DNA of 64,000 bases, taken from assembly GCA_002482775.1 (NCBI GenBank), contig DLGQ01000109.1:54765-118764 (forward strand), in the 5' to 3' direction. Positions within the stretch are counted from its first letter, which is position 1. The number at the start of each line of letters is the position of its first letter. Made by a program: the position numbers and the translations under genes. Under the pieces are notes generated by a model. It had not been told where the DNA came from, did no database searches, and was given only the letters and a program-made list of their open reading frames with translations. Below are positions 45,058 through 53,676 of this stretch, one piece after another. This DNA comes from Flavobacteriales bacterium UBA7690 (lineage in GTDB: Bacteria > Bacteroidota > Bacteroidia > Flavobacteriales_F > PHOS-HE28).

Positions 45058-46173
45058 TCAAGGACAAGCGGGAGAAAGACTGTTGATCCAGTCGGAGATC
45101 AAGGCGAGGCCTTCATCGTGGACAAGCGTACGGCCAAGCAAGGGCATGCGTTCAGCTTCATCCACGGAAGCGGCCCGGTAGTGCAACAAAGAGCGGGCGG
45201 TATTGCCACGCGCTACTATGAAAGTGTGCTGCGGTAGTAGCGGGTCGTCCGGCGGCACGCACACACCCAGGTTCACCGGGTCCGCGGTCTCGTTGAAGGC
45301 GAACCGCATGGGCCGGTAATCACAATGGCTGCCTTCTCGGTGGCAATGGGCGCAATTGATGTCAACATAGCCGCGGATGCGATCGGTAAGCTCCTCTGAG
45401 GGGTCGTCCCAACGAGCAACGGTGCTGATGCGCTTGGGATAGCCCGGCTGTAAGTATCCCTCCTGCACCCAGCGCTGCAACTGGTTCTGCGGTCTGCGTT
45501 GGGCCGTAGTACTGCTGTTGGAATAGGCGAGGTCGCTGTTCATGTTCTGCGGCTTCGGGCCTATGGGGGTGGCAACACCATCGAACTTGTGGCAGGTGAA
45601 ACACTCCGCCTGGGAAGGGATGCGATAGGTAACTGTGCGGGTGAGGCCGCTCTCGTCCACCCACGTGATGGGCGTATGGCTGCCGCCCATGTCCAGCGTG
45701 GCTTCTGTCTGTTCCGCGTTCCATACGTAGTTGGCGAACTCCCACGCACCATTGCGTTTGAACAACAGCCGTGTTTCTAAGATGCGGCGAACATCGGCCG
45801 GTTGTACACGGTCGTAGTAGAACGATTTGATCAGTACGGTACCATCGGGGAAGTCCAGCACATCATGGTCCGAGGTGTACGTAGCGCTTGTCCCGGCGGG
45901 CATCCACACGAAGCGGAGCTTGTGGGCGTAGTCGCTGAACAAGGCATTGATGGGGGTGTAGGGTAGAACCCCTTTCACGGGCCGTTGCAAGGCGAGCTGG
46001 CCTTTGAAGAAGCGGTAGCTGGAAAGGGTATTGAACGGGAACAATTGCGGGTCCAGCTCCAGGCGATCCCCTTCTTCCTCATCCAACACGGCAAGCCCCT
46101 CCTGGATGTTCTCCTTCGTGCAGGATACCAGGATGACGAACAGGATCAGGAACAGGGAGAGGACCTTCTTCAA
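45058..46173 (-). CDS. Diheme c-type lipoprotein, SO2930/TIGR03806 type
   Basis: 371 aa with a TTG start at 46173 (LKKVLSLFLILFVILVSCTKE); the start is chosen because it opens a lipoprotein signal with a lipobox Cys near residue 18. Two haem-binding motifs, CFTCH and CAHCH, sit near residues 190 and 275. The mature part has LTRTVTYRIPSQAECFTCH and SLLHYRAASVDEAERMPLLGR. This layout matches the family of conserved c-type cytochrome-like lipoproteins known as TIGR03806. It likely carries electrons at the outer face of a membrane. It lies 19 bp upstream of the FG-GAP gene on the same strand, so the two are likely co-transcribed. Confidence 0.75.
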   Translation of the reverse strand: MKKVLSLFLILFVILVSCTKENIQEGLAVLDEEEGDRLELDPQLFPFNTLSSYRFFKGQLALQRPVKGVLPYTPINALFSDYAHKLRFVWMPAGTSATYTSDHDVLDFPDGTVLIKSFYYDRVQPADVRRILETRLLFKRNGAWEFANYVWNAEQTEATLDMGGSHTPITWVDESGLTRTVTYRIPSQAECFTCHKFDGVATPIGPKPQNMNSDLAYSNSSTTAQRRPQNQLQRWVQEGYLQPGYPKRISTVARWDDPSEELTDRIRGYVDINCAHCHREGSHCDYRPMRFAFNETADPVNLGVCVPPDDPLLPQHTFIVARGNTARSLLHYRAASVDEAERMPLLGRTLVHDEGLALISDWINSLSPACP

Positions 46174-46292
46174 CGGAGCATGCGTGTATCAGGAGTACGA
46201 ATATGGGTAGGACGGAAGCGAACAAGGTACTCGTTGCCCTGCCCAACTACAGGGCAAGCTATGAATGCCGAGCCCCCAGCTACCGCCACCGC

Positions 46293-46300
46293 TACCTTTG
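46293..46300 (+). promoter_or_regulatory. -7 box TACCTTTG
   Basis: Exact match to TA-N2-TTTG with its G at 46300, 6 bases before the ATG at 46307. It predicts a leaderless or near-leaderless transcript. No -33 seen. Confidence 0.5.
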
Positions 46301-46306
46301 TGCCCG

Positions 46307-47455
46307 ATGTCGCACGCTTCTGCCGCCTTGCGTCCGAAACCCTTTTCCACCTGGGGCCTCGGCCTGGATCGGCCATTGATGATCGCTGGTCCGTGCAGTG
46401 CGGAATCCGAAGCGCAGATGCTGGCGACCGCACAGGGGCTCGCGGCCAGCGGCCAAGTCCAGGTGTTCCGTGCGGGTCTGTGGAAGCCACGGACCCGTCC
46501 CGGCGCGTTCGAGGGTAGCGGTGATGCGGGCCTGCCTTGGCTGCGTAGGGTGAAGGAGGCTACCGGCCTGCTCACACTTACCGAGGTGGCTACCGCCCAG
46601 CACGTGGAGGCCAGCCTGAAAGCGGGTGTGGACATGCTGTGGATAGGGGCGCGCACCACGCCCAACCCCTTCAGCGTGCAGGAGATCGCCGACGCCTTGC
46701 GTGGTGTGGACATCCCGGTCTTCGTCAAGAACCCCATCAACCCGGACCTCCAGCTCTGGATCGGTGCTTTGGAACGGTTGGAACGGGCAGGCATTACGCG
46801 TTTCGCAGCCATACACCGTGGATTCTCGTGGTTCGAACGAACGCCCTTCCGCAACAGCCCCATGTGGGAGTTCCCCATCCGGTTGAAGGCGGCTTTCCCG
46901 GAACTGGAGATCGTGGGCGACCCCAGTCATATCGCTGGCAACCGCGAGAACATCGGTCTGGTGGCCCAACAAGCGCTGGACCTGGGTTTCAGCGGGCTCA
47001 TGATCGAAGTGCATACCGATCCGTCCGCTGCCCTTAGCGATGCCCAGCAACAGCTTACTCCGGCAGCCTACGCCTCCGTGGTGGACAGCCTGATCTTCCG
47101 GCAGGCCTTGCCCACCCCGCTCATGCAGGATCGGTTGGAGGAGCTCCGCGATCTGATCGACCAGCTGGATGAAGAGATCGCCCAGAAAATGGGTGCACGC
47201 ATGGACATCGCCGAGCGTATCGGCGACCACAAGCGGGAGCACAACGTGGCCATCATGCAGCCCGAGCGTTGGGAGAGCATCATGCAGCGCCAACTGCGGC
47301 TTTCCGGGCATTTGGGGCTCAGCGAGGCGTTCGTTCGGGAGTACATGGATGCTGTCCATCGCGAGAGCATCCGGCGGCAGACCACACCGGGTGAAGCGGG
47401 TGATGGGGCCTCGGCAGGATCTCCACAGTCCGCCATGGAAGGACTGGACGCCTGA
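46307..47455 (+). CDS. Bifunctional DAHP synthase / chorismate mutase
   Basis: 382 aa from the ATG at 46307. Residues about 15-265 are a type I-beta 3-deoxy-7-phosphoheptulonate synthase, condensing PEP and erythrose-4-phosphate, with MIAGPCSAESEAQM, VFRAGLWKPRTRPGAFEG, WIGARTTPNPF, VKNPINPD and VGDPSHIAGNRENI. Residues about 275-355 are an AroQ chorismate mutase (RLEELRDLIDQLDEEIAQ, RMDIAERIGDHKREHNVAI). This fusion begins the shikimate pathway and branches to Phe and Tyr, and the mutase part often mediates feedback. The N-terminal ACT or ferredoxin-like regulatory domain is absent. A -7-like box lies just before the start. Confidence 0.93.
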   Translation: MSHASAALRPKPFSTWGLGLDRPLMIAGPCSAESEAQMLATAQGLAASGQVQVFRAGLWKPRTRPGAFEGSGDAGLPWLRRVKEATGLLTLTEVATAQHVEASLKAGVDMLWIGARTTPNPFSVQEIADALRGVDIPVFVKNPINPDLQLWIGALERLERAGITRFAAIHRGFSWFERTPFRNSPMWEFPIRLKAAFPELEIVGDPSHIAGNRENIGLVAQQALDLGFSGLMIEVHTDPSAALSDAQQQLTPAAYASVVDSLIFRQALPTPLMQDRLEELRDLIDQLDEEIAQKMGARMDIAERIGDHKREHNVAIMQPERWESIMQRQLRLSGHLGLSEAFVREYMDAVHRESIRRQTTPGEAGDGASAGSPQSAMEGLDA

Positions 47456-47468
47456 GCGAACCTCCCCC

Positions 47469-47476
47469 TACCTTCG
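47469..47476 (+). promoter_or_regulatory. Candidate -7 box TACCTTCG
   Basis: 7 of 8 match to TA-N2-TTTG, giving a leader of about 27 bases before the ATG at 47509, which has an AAGGA 10 bases upstream. Confidence 0.4.
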
Positions 47477-47508
47477 AGCGTTCAAAACCAACTGCAAGGA
47501 ATTTTCAC

Positions 47509-50337
47509 ATGCTCAAAACCCTTACGCTAGGTCTTCCGGCCTTGCTGTGCGCACCACTGACCATGGCGCAGCTCAGCTTCACGAACGCTACCAACCGCAT
47601 GAGCAATGTCACCCTAAGCGGTGGCTGCATGGGGGTGGTTGATATGAACGGTGATGGCTTGGACGACATCGCCAAACTGCACAACGCCCGGGTATTCCAA
47701 GTCGATTACCAGAACCCGGACGGTACGTTCACCTTGGTGGATTACGGCCAAGTGAGCAACAGCGGCCAGTGGGGCTGGGCCATTGCCGATCTGGATAACG
47801 ACGGACATAAGGACATGGTGAGCGGTGGCAGCTACGATGGCTCACACTACGTGCGCATCACCGCCCCCGGAGCCTCCACCATGACGGACTTGGATGGTCC
47901 GGACATTTTCACCCAAGCGATGAGCATGGGCGATGTGAACAACGATGGCCGTGTGGATGTGTTCGCCTGCCACGACGATGGTGCACCGAATCTTTGGTTC
48001 ACCAATGCGAGCGGCGTGCCGGTGAACAACAACGGTTACATCAACTGGGCCACCAACCCCACCAGTGACATGAGCGGCAACTACGGCAGCTGCTTCTCCG
48101 ATTTCGATAGCGATGGGGACATCGACCTTTATATAGCCAAGTGTCGCCAAGGAGTGAATGATCCGAATGACATTCGGAGATGGGACCGTCTTTTTGTGAA
48201 TGACGGCAATAGCACCTTCACGGATCAAGCTCCGGAGTATGGCGTTCAAAACCGCAACCAGACCTGGACCGCCGATTTCGGCGATATGGACAACGATGGT
48301 GACCTGGACATGGTTGCCACCAACCACGATGCCACCGTTCAGCTTTTCGAGAACGATGGGACAGGACATTTTACAGATGCCACAGCAGGCTGCGGTATGG
48401 AGGTGAACGGCTTCTTCCTCCAAAGCAAGTTCGCCGATCTGGATAATGATGGGTTCTTGGACGTGATCATTGCCGGAGGCGACGAGTACTTCTTCAAAGG
48501 CAACGGCAACGGCACCTTTACCCAGATCAACAACTTGTTACCAGCTGGTAAGGACCTGCACAGTTTCGCCACGGGCGATCTGAACAACGATGGCTTCACG
48601 GACATTTTTGCGAACTATGGTGGTGGATACATCACCCCGGATGCCAACAACCCCGATCGCCTATGGCTGAATAACGGGAATAGCAACCACTGGTTCACGG
48701 TGCGTTTGCAGGGCACAGTGAGCAACCGCGACGCTATAGGTGGGCAAGTGCGCATCACCGGCCCATGGGGCACACAAGTACGGGAGGTGAAGGCAGGCGA
48801 GAGCTACGGCATGGTCACCACCTTCGCGTGCAACTTCGGCCTTGGCCAGAACACAACGATCCCTACGTTGACGATCAACTGGCCTAGTGGGCTGGTGGAG
48901 ACCTTCAACAACCTGACCGCCGACCAGACCATCACGGTGATCGAGAACACCTGCATAAGCCCGGTGGCCACCATCACCACGCCAACGGCGCCGATCATCT
49001 GCGGCAACGGCGACCAGCTAACCCTTACCGCCGACGATGGATACGAATACGTCTGGAGCAACGGTGCTACCACGCGCAGCATCAATGTCACCGCAGCAGG
49101 GAACTATTCCGTTACGATCGATGATGGCGAGGGATGCTCGGCTTCAACAAGCATCTTCGTGCAACAGAGCCCCGATGAAACACCGGTGGTGAACGTGGAT
49201 GGCGAATTGAAGTTCTGCGAGGGCGGCGGTGTGGTCCTCACATCAAGCACTGCTTCATCCTATGCATGGAACAACGGTGCTGGGGATACACAGAGCATCA
49301 CAGCTACCACCAGCGGTACGTACGAGGTCACCATTGAAGGTGTATGCGGCGAATTCACCAGCGAGGCTGTAGAGGTGGAAGTGCTCGATGCACCCAATGC
49401 ACCGATCGCCGATGATACCAACACGCCATTGAACACGAGTGCCACGCTGGAGGCCACAGGCACCAACCTACAATGGTTCGGCCAAGCGAATGGCGGCACG
49501 GCGCTCGGTACGGGAACAACGTTCAACACACCGGTATTGAATGCGGATGCCACCTACTGGGTGTCGTCATCAACGGTACACGGTGGTGCCATCGCTTTCG
49601 GTGGCCGGACGAACAACAGTGCAAGCGGCATCTACCACACCAACGCGGACAACTACCAGCTCTTCACAGCTTCCGAGGACATGATCATCGTGAGCGTGAA
49701 GGTCTATGCCAATGGCGCGGGCAACCGTACCATCGCAGTGATCAACCAAGGCAATGGAAGCACCGTCGCTACAGGCACCTTCAACATCCCCAACGGCGAA
49801 AGCCGCGTAACGTTGAACTTCAACGTGCCAGCAGGTGGACCTTATGGCCTGCGTGCCGTGGGCGGCAACCCGCAACTCTGGCGCGATGGTGCTGGTAGCA
49901 ATCCAGCTTATCCGTATGCACTTGGCACGCTTGGTAGCATGACGAGCAGCACCGCCAGTGGTGCGAATGCAACGGCTTACTACTACTTCTTCTACGACAT
50001 CGAAGTGAAGAGCCCGAGCACCACCTGCGAAGGTCCACGCACCGAAGTGCAAGTTTTCGTTGGCTCTACCAGCATTGGTGAACAAGTCCCGGCCGATGGA
50101 TTGAACGTGTGGCCAAACCCCACCACGGGTCAGTTGAACATTGATCTCGCCGGTGTGAAGGGCCGGGTATCGATGGACCTGCACGATGTCACCGGACGTT
50201 TGGTACTTGCCACTAACATGGACGCCACGGCACAAGGCATCTCGGTATTGGACCTGAACGGTTTGGCTTCCGGCGAATACACATTGAACGTGCGCCACGA
50301 AGGCGGTAGCGTTGTGCGCCGTGTGGTGCTGCAGTGA
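47509..50337 (+). CDS. FG-GAP/ASPIC-UnbV T9SS protein with Ig-like domains
   Basis: 942 aa, with signal peptide MLKTLTLGLPALLCAPLTMAQ. FG-GAP/VCBS-type loops (VDMNGDGLDDIAKL, ADLDNDGHKDMVSGG, GDVNNDGRVDVFACH, SDFDSDGDIDLYIAKC, GDMDNDGDLDMVATN) form a propeller over about 20-390. ASPIC/UnbV follows (NHWFTVRLQGTVSNRDAIGGQV ... FGLGQNTTIPTLTINWPSG). Then come one or two Ig-like segments (about 500-640) and a domain of about 180 residues (YWVSSSTVHGGAIAFGGR). The T9SS type A tail starts at LNVWPNPTTGQLNIDL. It is a cell-surface paralogue of the protein at 43077. Confidence 0.85.
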   Translation: MLKTLTLGLPALLCAPLTMAQLSFTNATNRMSNVTLSGGCMGVVDMNGDGLDDIAKLHNARVFQVDYQNPDGTFTLVDYGQVSNSGQWGWAIADLDNDGHKDMVSGGSYDGSHYVRITAPGASTMTDLDGPDIFTQAMSMGDVNNDGRVDVFACHDDGAPNLWFTNASGVPVNNNGYINWATNPTSDMSGNYGSCFSDFDSDGDIDLYIAKCRQGVNDPNDIRRWDRLFVNDGNSTFTDQAPEYGVQNRNQTWTADFGDMDNDGDLDMVATNHDATVQLFENDGTGHFTDATAGCGMEVNGFFLQSKFADLDNDGFLDVIIAGGDEYFFKGNGNGTFTQINNLLPAGKDLHSFATGDLNNDGFTDIFANYGGGYITPDANNPDRLWLNNGNSNHWFTVRLQGTVSNRDAIGGQVRITGPWGTQVREVKAGESYGMVTTFACNFGLGQNTTIPTLTINWPSGLVETFNNLTADQTITVIENTCISPVATITTPTAPIICGNGDQLTLTADDGYEYVWSNGATTRSINVTAAGNYSVTIDDGEGCSASTSIFVQQSPDETPVVNVDGELKFCEGGGVVLTSSTASSYAWNNGAGDTQSITATTSGTYEVTIEGVCGEFTSEAVEVEVLDAPNAPIADDTNTPLNTSATLEATGTNLQWFGQANGGTALGTGTTFNTPVLNADATYWVSSSTVHGGAIAFGGRTNNSASGIYHTNADNYQLFTASEDMIIVSVKVYANGAGNRTIAVINQGNGSTVATGTFNIPNGESRVTLNFNVPAGGPYGLRAVGGNPQLWRDGAGSNPAYPYALGTLGSMTSSTASGANATAYYYFFYDIEVKSPSTTCEGPRTEVQVFVGSTSIGEQVPADGLNVWPNPTTGQLNIDLAGVKGRVSMDLHDVTGRLVLATNMDATAQGISVLDLNGLASGEYTLNVRHEGGSVVRRVVLQ

Positions 50338-50359
50338 TCGCTCTTCCAGTTGAACAACA

Positions 50360-50395
50360 GAAGCCTTCGCTCACCAGAGCGGGGGCTTCTTCGTG
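50360..50395 (+). terminator. Terminator after the FG-GAP gene
   Basis: GAAGCC-tt-CGCTC, loop ACCA, GAGCG-gg-GGCTTC, then TTCTTCG. The stem of 11 bp has a 2-bp internal mismatch. It follows the stop by about 22 bases. Confidence 0.6.
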
Positions 50396-50442
50396 TATCC
50401 CCAGCGGTGTTGTGGACGTACAAGGCGGGCAACCACCCTCCC

Positions 50443-50934
50443 ATGCGCCACATCAACTTGCTTCTACTCAGTGTCTCCATCATCACCCTCACCGCATGTG
50501 CGAAGGCGGGCAAAGAGGTGGCAGAGGAATTGGGTATCATTCCCTCCACGTGTGGCGCCGATGGTGCCCGTGTACAAGCCCAAGTGGATGGTTCCTCATT
50601 CTGTGGCGACGCGCAGGTCGTTGCGGTTTCCGATGGTATCAGCGCCACGGTGAGCGGCATCACCCTGCTGGGCAATACCTTGAGCATCCAGTTGGATACG
50701 CTCGCACCGGGCACCTACACCATCAGCGAAGCGGAGAACGCGGTGTTGTACATGGCAATAGGAACACCCTATACCTCCATGGGCGACAGTGCCGGATCGG
50801 TCACGATCAGTTCGCACGATGCCGCCGCGCATAGCCTTAAAGCCACGTTCGCCGCAACCGTGCGCAACGAGATGAGCGGTAGTACGAAGGCCATTTCCGG
50901 AAGTGTGGATGTGACGTACACGGACGGACAGTGA
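50443..50934 (+). CDS. Lipoprotein, DUF6252-like
   Basis: 163 aa from the ATG at 50443, with a lipoprotein signal (RHINLLLLSVSIITLTACAKAG) and lipobox Cys near residue 19. The mature part is beta-rich: DGSSFCGDAQVVAVSDGISATVSG, LAPGTYTISEAENAVLYMAIG, VTISSHDAAAHSLKATFAATVRN. The order resembles the DUF6252 lipoproteins of Bacteroidota, which have no known function. It is anchored in a membrane by lipid. A palindromic repeat of the family seen at 36811 starts just past the stop codon. Confidence 0.65.
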   Translation: MRHINLLLLSVSIITLTACAKAGKEVAEELGIIPSTCGADGARVQAQVDGSSFCGDAQVVAVSDGISATVSGITLLGNTLSIQLDTLAPGTYTISEAENAVLYMAIGTPYTSMGDSAGSVTISSHDAAAHSLKATFAATVRNEMSGSTKAISGSVDVTYTDGQ

Positions 50935-50935
50935 T

Positions 50936-50955
50936 CCGCGGATCCGGATTCGTGG
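50936..50955. repeat. Third copy of the palindromic repeat
   Basis: CCGCGGATC, two bases, GATTCGTGG. It shares the arm CCGCGGATC and the trailing GAT-CGTGG with the copies at 36811 and 37319. It starts immediately after a stop codon. Confidence 0.6.
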
Positions 50956-51023
50956 TCTTTCAGCACGTCTTCGCCATGGCGGTCGCGAACGGCATCCAGT
51001 AGGGTGGGCCGTACCTTGCGCCG

Positions 51024-51728
51024 GTGGGCCAGGGGACTGAGAACGTAACGCGCGGGCGGGTCGCCGTGATCGGTGCAGGCGGCACGGGTTGCGGACTGTT
51101 GCCGCTGCTCGGAGGACTTCCGCTTACAGCTATCACCGTGATCGATGGCGACACCGTTGAAGAGAAGAATCTACCACGTCAATTGCTTTACACCATGGCG
51201 GATGTAGGCCACCCGAAAGTGGAGGTCGCTGCCGGACGGATGCGCATGATGGCCGCAGGTGTCACATGGCGAACGGAGCACTGTTTCGTGGATGCCGCGA
51301 ACTGCGCCGCGCTCATCACCGGTTGCGATCTTGTCGCCGATTGCACGGATGACCTGGCCGCACGCGCCCTCATTGAACGCACCTGCCGGGCACTGGGTGT
51401 TCCGCTCGTGAGCGGCGCGGTCCACGGCCACCAGGTGCAAGTGATCACCTGCTACGGCATGGTGCATCGCGAACGTCGCGGTACGTTCTTCCAAGGCCGA
51501 GTGACGGAAGAGCAACTGGGCTGCGACATGCGCGACGTGCCAGCTGCGGTTACCACGCTCGCCGCTTCGCTGATGGCTTTGCGGATCGCTGATCTGCTGA
51601 AGGGTGGCGATGGCCTTGCCGGTGTGATGGACCTGGTGGATAGCCAGCACGGGCGGTGGATGCGCATCATGGGGCCCGAAGCCGGAGAGTTCATGGATAC
51701 CCCGATCGACCCGCAGCACTACGCATGA
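51024..51728 (+). CDS. ThiF/MoeB-like adenylyltransferase
   Basis: 234 aa with a GTG start at 51024. An E1-like fold is shown by VAVIGAGGTGCGLLPLLGG (ATP loop), ITVIDGDTVEEKNLPRQLLYT with the adenylation Arg, and GCDLVADCTDDLAARALIE. The CxxC zinc pairs of E. coli MoeB are not visible, and GCDMRD is the only Cys in the later part, so it may be a divergent form. As the first gene of a Mo-cofactor cluster that includes moaD, its likely role is to adenylate the MoaD C-terminal Gly-Gly before sulfur transfer. It overlaps the transporter gene by ATGA. Confidence 0.8.
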   Translation: MGQGTENVTRGRVAVIGAGGTGCGLLPLLGGLPLTAITVIDGDTVEEKNLPRQLLYTMADVGHPKVEVAAGRMRMMAAGVTWRTEHCFVDAANCAALITGCDLVADCTDDLAARALIERTCRALGVPLVSGAVHGHQVQVITCYGMVHRERRGTFFQGRVTEEQLGCDMRDVPAAVTTLAASLMALRIADLLKGGDGLAGVMDLVDSQHGRWMRIMGPEAGEFMDTPIDPQHYA

Positions 51729-52468
51729 ACGAACTGTGGATAGCGCTGTTGCTGGCGTTGGTGGCCTTCCTCTACGCCAGTGTGGGCCACGGCGGCGCGA
51801 GCGGCTACATCGCGGTGATGGCGCTGTTGGGGTTCGCACCGGAGGTGATCAGGCCAACGGCACTTGTGTTGAACCTCTTCGTGAGCGCCATGGCCTTCGC
51901 ACAGTTCGCTCGAGCGGGACATTTCCGGTGGCCGCTGTTCTGGCCTTTCGCGCTGGCTTCCGTGCCGTGCGCCTGGTTGGGGGCGCAGGTAGAACTGGAT
52001 GTGGTGGTCTACAAACGTGTGTTGGCTGTTTGTTTGGTCATCGCGGTAGCGCGTTTGCTCGGCTTCTTCGGTAGTAGCACAGCACCACAGCATACACCGC
52101 CGTTGATCCTCGCTTTGATCATTGGGGCTTTGCTGGGCCTGGTCTCCGGCATGATCGGTATTGGCGGCGGCATACTACTTAGTCCCTTATTGCTGGTATT
52201 CGGCTGGAGCTCCGCGAAGGAGAGTGCCGCAGTGAGCGCTGCATTCATTTTCGTCAATAGCCTAGCTGGCCTTGCAGGGATTTCCGATGTCGTCCTTGAT
52301 CCATCCCAAGGCATCTTCACATCTTCCCACATCCTCTGGATCGCTGCAGCGGTAGCTGGTGGGGCGATTGGTGCCTACATCGGTGCGCAACGGTTCAGCC
52401 AAACGCGGCTGCGGCAGGTGCTGGGTATGGTGCTGCTGTTCGCTTCGTTCAAATTATTCTTCGCATGA
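51725..52468 (+). CDS. TauE/SafE family anion transporter
   Basis: 247 aa with seven or eight hydrophobic segments in two similar halves. The first half has LLLALVAFLYASVGHGGASGYIAVMALLG and the second has LIIGALLGLVSGMIGIGGGILLSPLLLVFGW, the two GxGG-containing repeats of the TauE/SafE fold. Members export or import sulfite and other sulfur oxyanions. Its place between the E1-like gene and moeA, with an ATGA overlap on both sides, suggests a link to sulfur or molybdate supply for cofactor synthesis, but that is inference. Confidence 0.85.
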   Translation: MNELWIALLLALVAFLYASVGHGGASGYIAVMALLGFAPEVIRPTALVLNLFVSAMAFAQFARAGHFRWPLFWPFALASVPCAWLGAQVELDVVVYKRVLAVCLVIAVARLLGFFGSSTAPQHTPPLILALIIGALLGLVSGMIGIGGGILLSPLLLVFGWSSAKESAAVSAAFIFVNSLAGLAGISDVVLDPSQGIFTSSHILWIAAAVAGGAIGAYIGAQRFSQTRLRQVLGMVLLFASFKLFFA

Positions 52469-53661
52469 TCTCGGTTGAAGAGGCCCGCCAGTTGGTGATG
52501 TCGCAGGTACGGCCGTGTGAAGGTGAGCACCGGCTTCTGGAGAACGCCGTGGGCCGTGTGGTGATCGTGGACATTGTTTCACCCGAGGCCTATCCACTGT
52601 CCGATGTGAGCGCTGTGGATGGTTATGCCGTGGGCACTTCTCAAGGTCCGTGGACCGTGGTCGGTGAATTGGCCGCCGGCGATACCACCGATATCGTGCT
52701 GGGTGGAGATGATGCGCACCGGATCTTCACCGGAGCTACCGTGCCGCTTGGGACCACAGCAGTGCTGATGCAGGAGCGCTGCACCCGGGAAGGTCCCATC
52801 CTGATCCACGAAGGAGCACCGTTCCTTGTTGGAGCGAACATCCGCCGTGAAGGTGAAAGTGTGAAGGCCGGTGAGATCATCCTGCGTAAAGGAAGTGTGC
52901 TCACACCCGCAGCGATCGGGTTGCTTGCGTCGTGTGGGTTGAAGGATGTGATGGTCTCGATCGAGCCGCTGATCAGCATCATCCGTACGGGCGGTGAGTT
53001 CATCGAAGAAGGCGCGCCGAAGAAAGGTCGCATTTACAGCAGCAACGACCGTATGCTCATTGGTGCCCTGCGCGAAGCCGGGTGCTACACGAAGGATGAA
53101 GCGCTCCTTGCGCAAGACGAAGCGGATGAGCTGCGCAGGGTCCTTCTTGCGGCTGTTCAAGCAGGTGGTGTTGTGATCACCACCGGTGGTGCGTCCGTTG
53201 GCGATCATGATCTTTTAGTGCCGGTGCTAAAGGAGATGAACGCCACCATCCACTTCCACGGTGTTGCTCAGAAGCCAGGCAAACCCATGTTCTTCGCCAC
53301 GCTGAACGGGGTCCCGATATTCGGTCTGCCGGGCAATCCGCGCGCGGCGCTCGTCTTGTTCTATGAGTATGTGCTCCCCTTCCTTTCCGCGATGCGGCAG
53401 AGGCGCGATCCGTGGTTGCGCACCCATCATCTTCCATTGAACACGGCGCTCACCCTGAAAGGTGATCGCGCGGAATTCAGGGCGGCACGTGTGCACGATG
53501 GACGCGTGGAACTGCTGGCGGATGAAGGATCGCACATGCTGCGTACCTTGGTGGAAGCGGATGCCTTGGTCTACCTGCCCGCCACACAACGCGCGTGGAA
53601 TGCAGGTGATCCAGTGGAAGTACATGCATTGCCGCACCACAGGTCTCCGCAGGGGCGTTGA
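52465..53661 (+). CDS. moeA: Molybdopterin molybdenumtransferase MoeA
   Basis: 398 aa. MoeA inserts molybdate into adenylylated molybdopterin. The family segments are present: the N-terminal LSDVSAVDGYAV, IFTGATVPLGTTAVLMQE, GANIRREGESVKAGEI, ISIIRTGGEFIEEG, IYSSNDRMLIGALREAG, and VITTGGASVGDHDLLVPVL with PGKPMFFATLNGVPIFGLPGNPRAALVLF. The catalytic Asp/Thr-Gly-Gly loop looks intact. It overlaps the TauE gene by ATGA and lies upstream of mobA. Confidence 0.93.
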   Translation: MISVEEARQLVMSQVRPCEGEHRLLENAVGRVVIVDIVSPEAYPLSDVSAVDGYAVGTSQGPWTVVGELAAGDTTDIVLGGDDAHRIFTGATVPLGTTAVLMQERCTREGPILIHEGAPFLVGANIRREGESVKAGEIILRKGSVLTPAAIGLLASCGLKDVMVSIEPLISIIRTGGEFIEEGAPKKGRIYSSNDRMLIGALREAGCYTKDEALLAQDEADELRRVLLAAVQAGGVVITTGGASVGDHDLLVPVLKEMNATIHFHGVAQKPGKPMFFATLNGVPIFGLPGNPRAALVLFYEYVLPFLSAMRQRRDPWLRTHHLPLNTALTLKGDRAEFRAARVHDGRVELLADEGSHMLRTLVEADALVYLPATQRAWNAGDPVEVHALPHHRSPQGR

Positions 53662-53676
53662 ACGAACGAAGATCCG

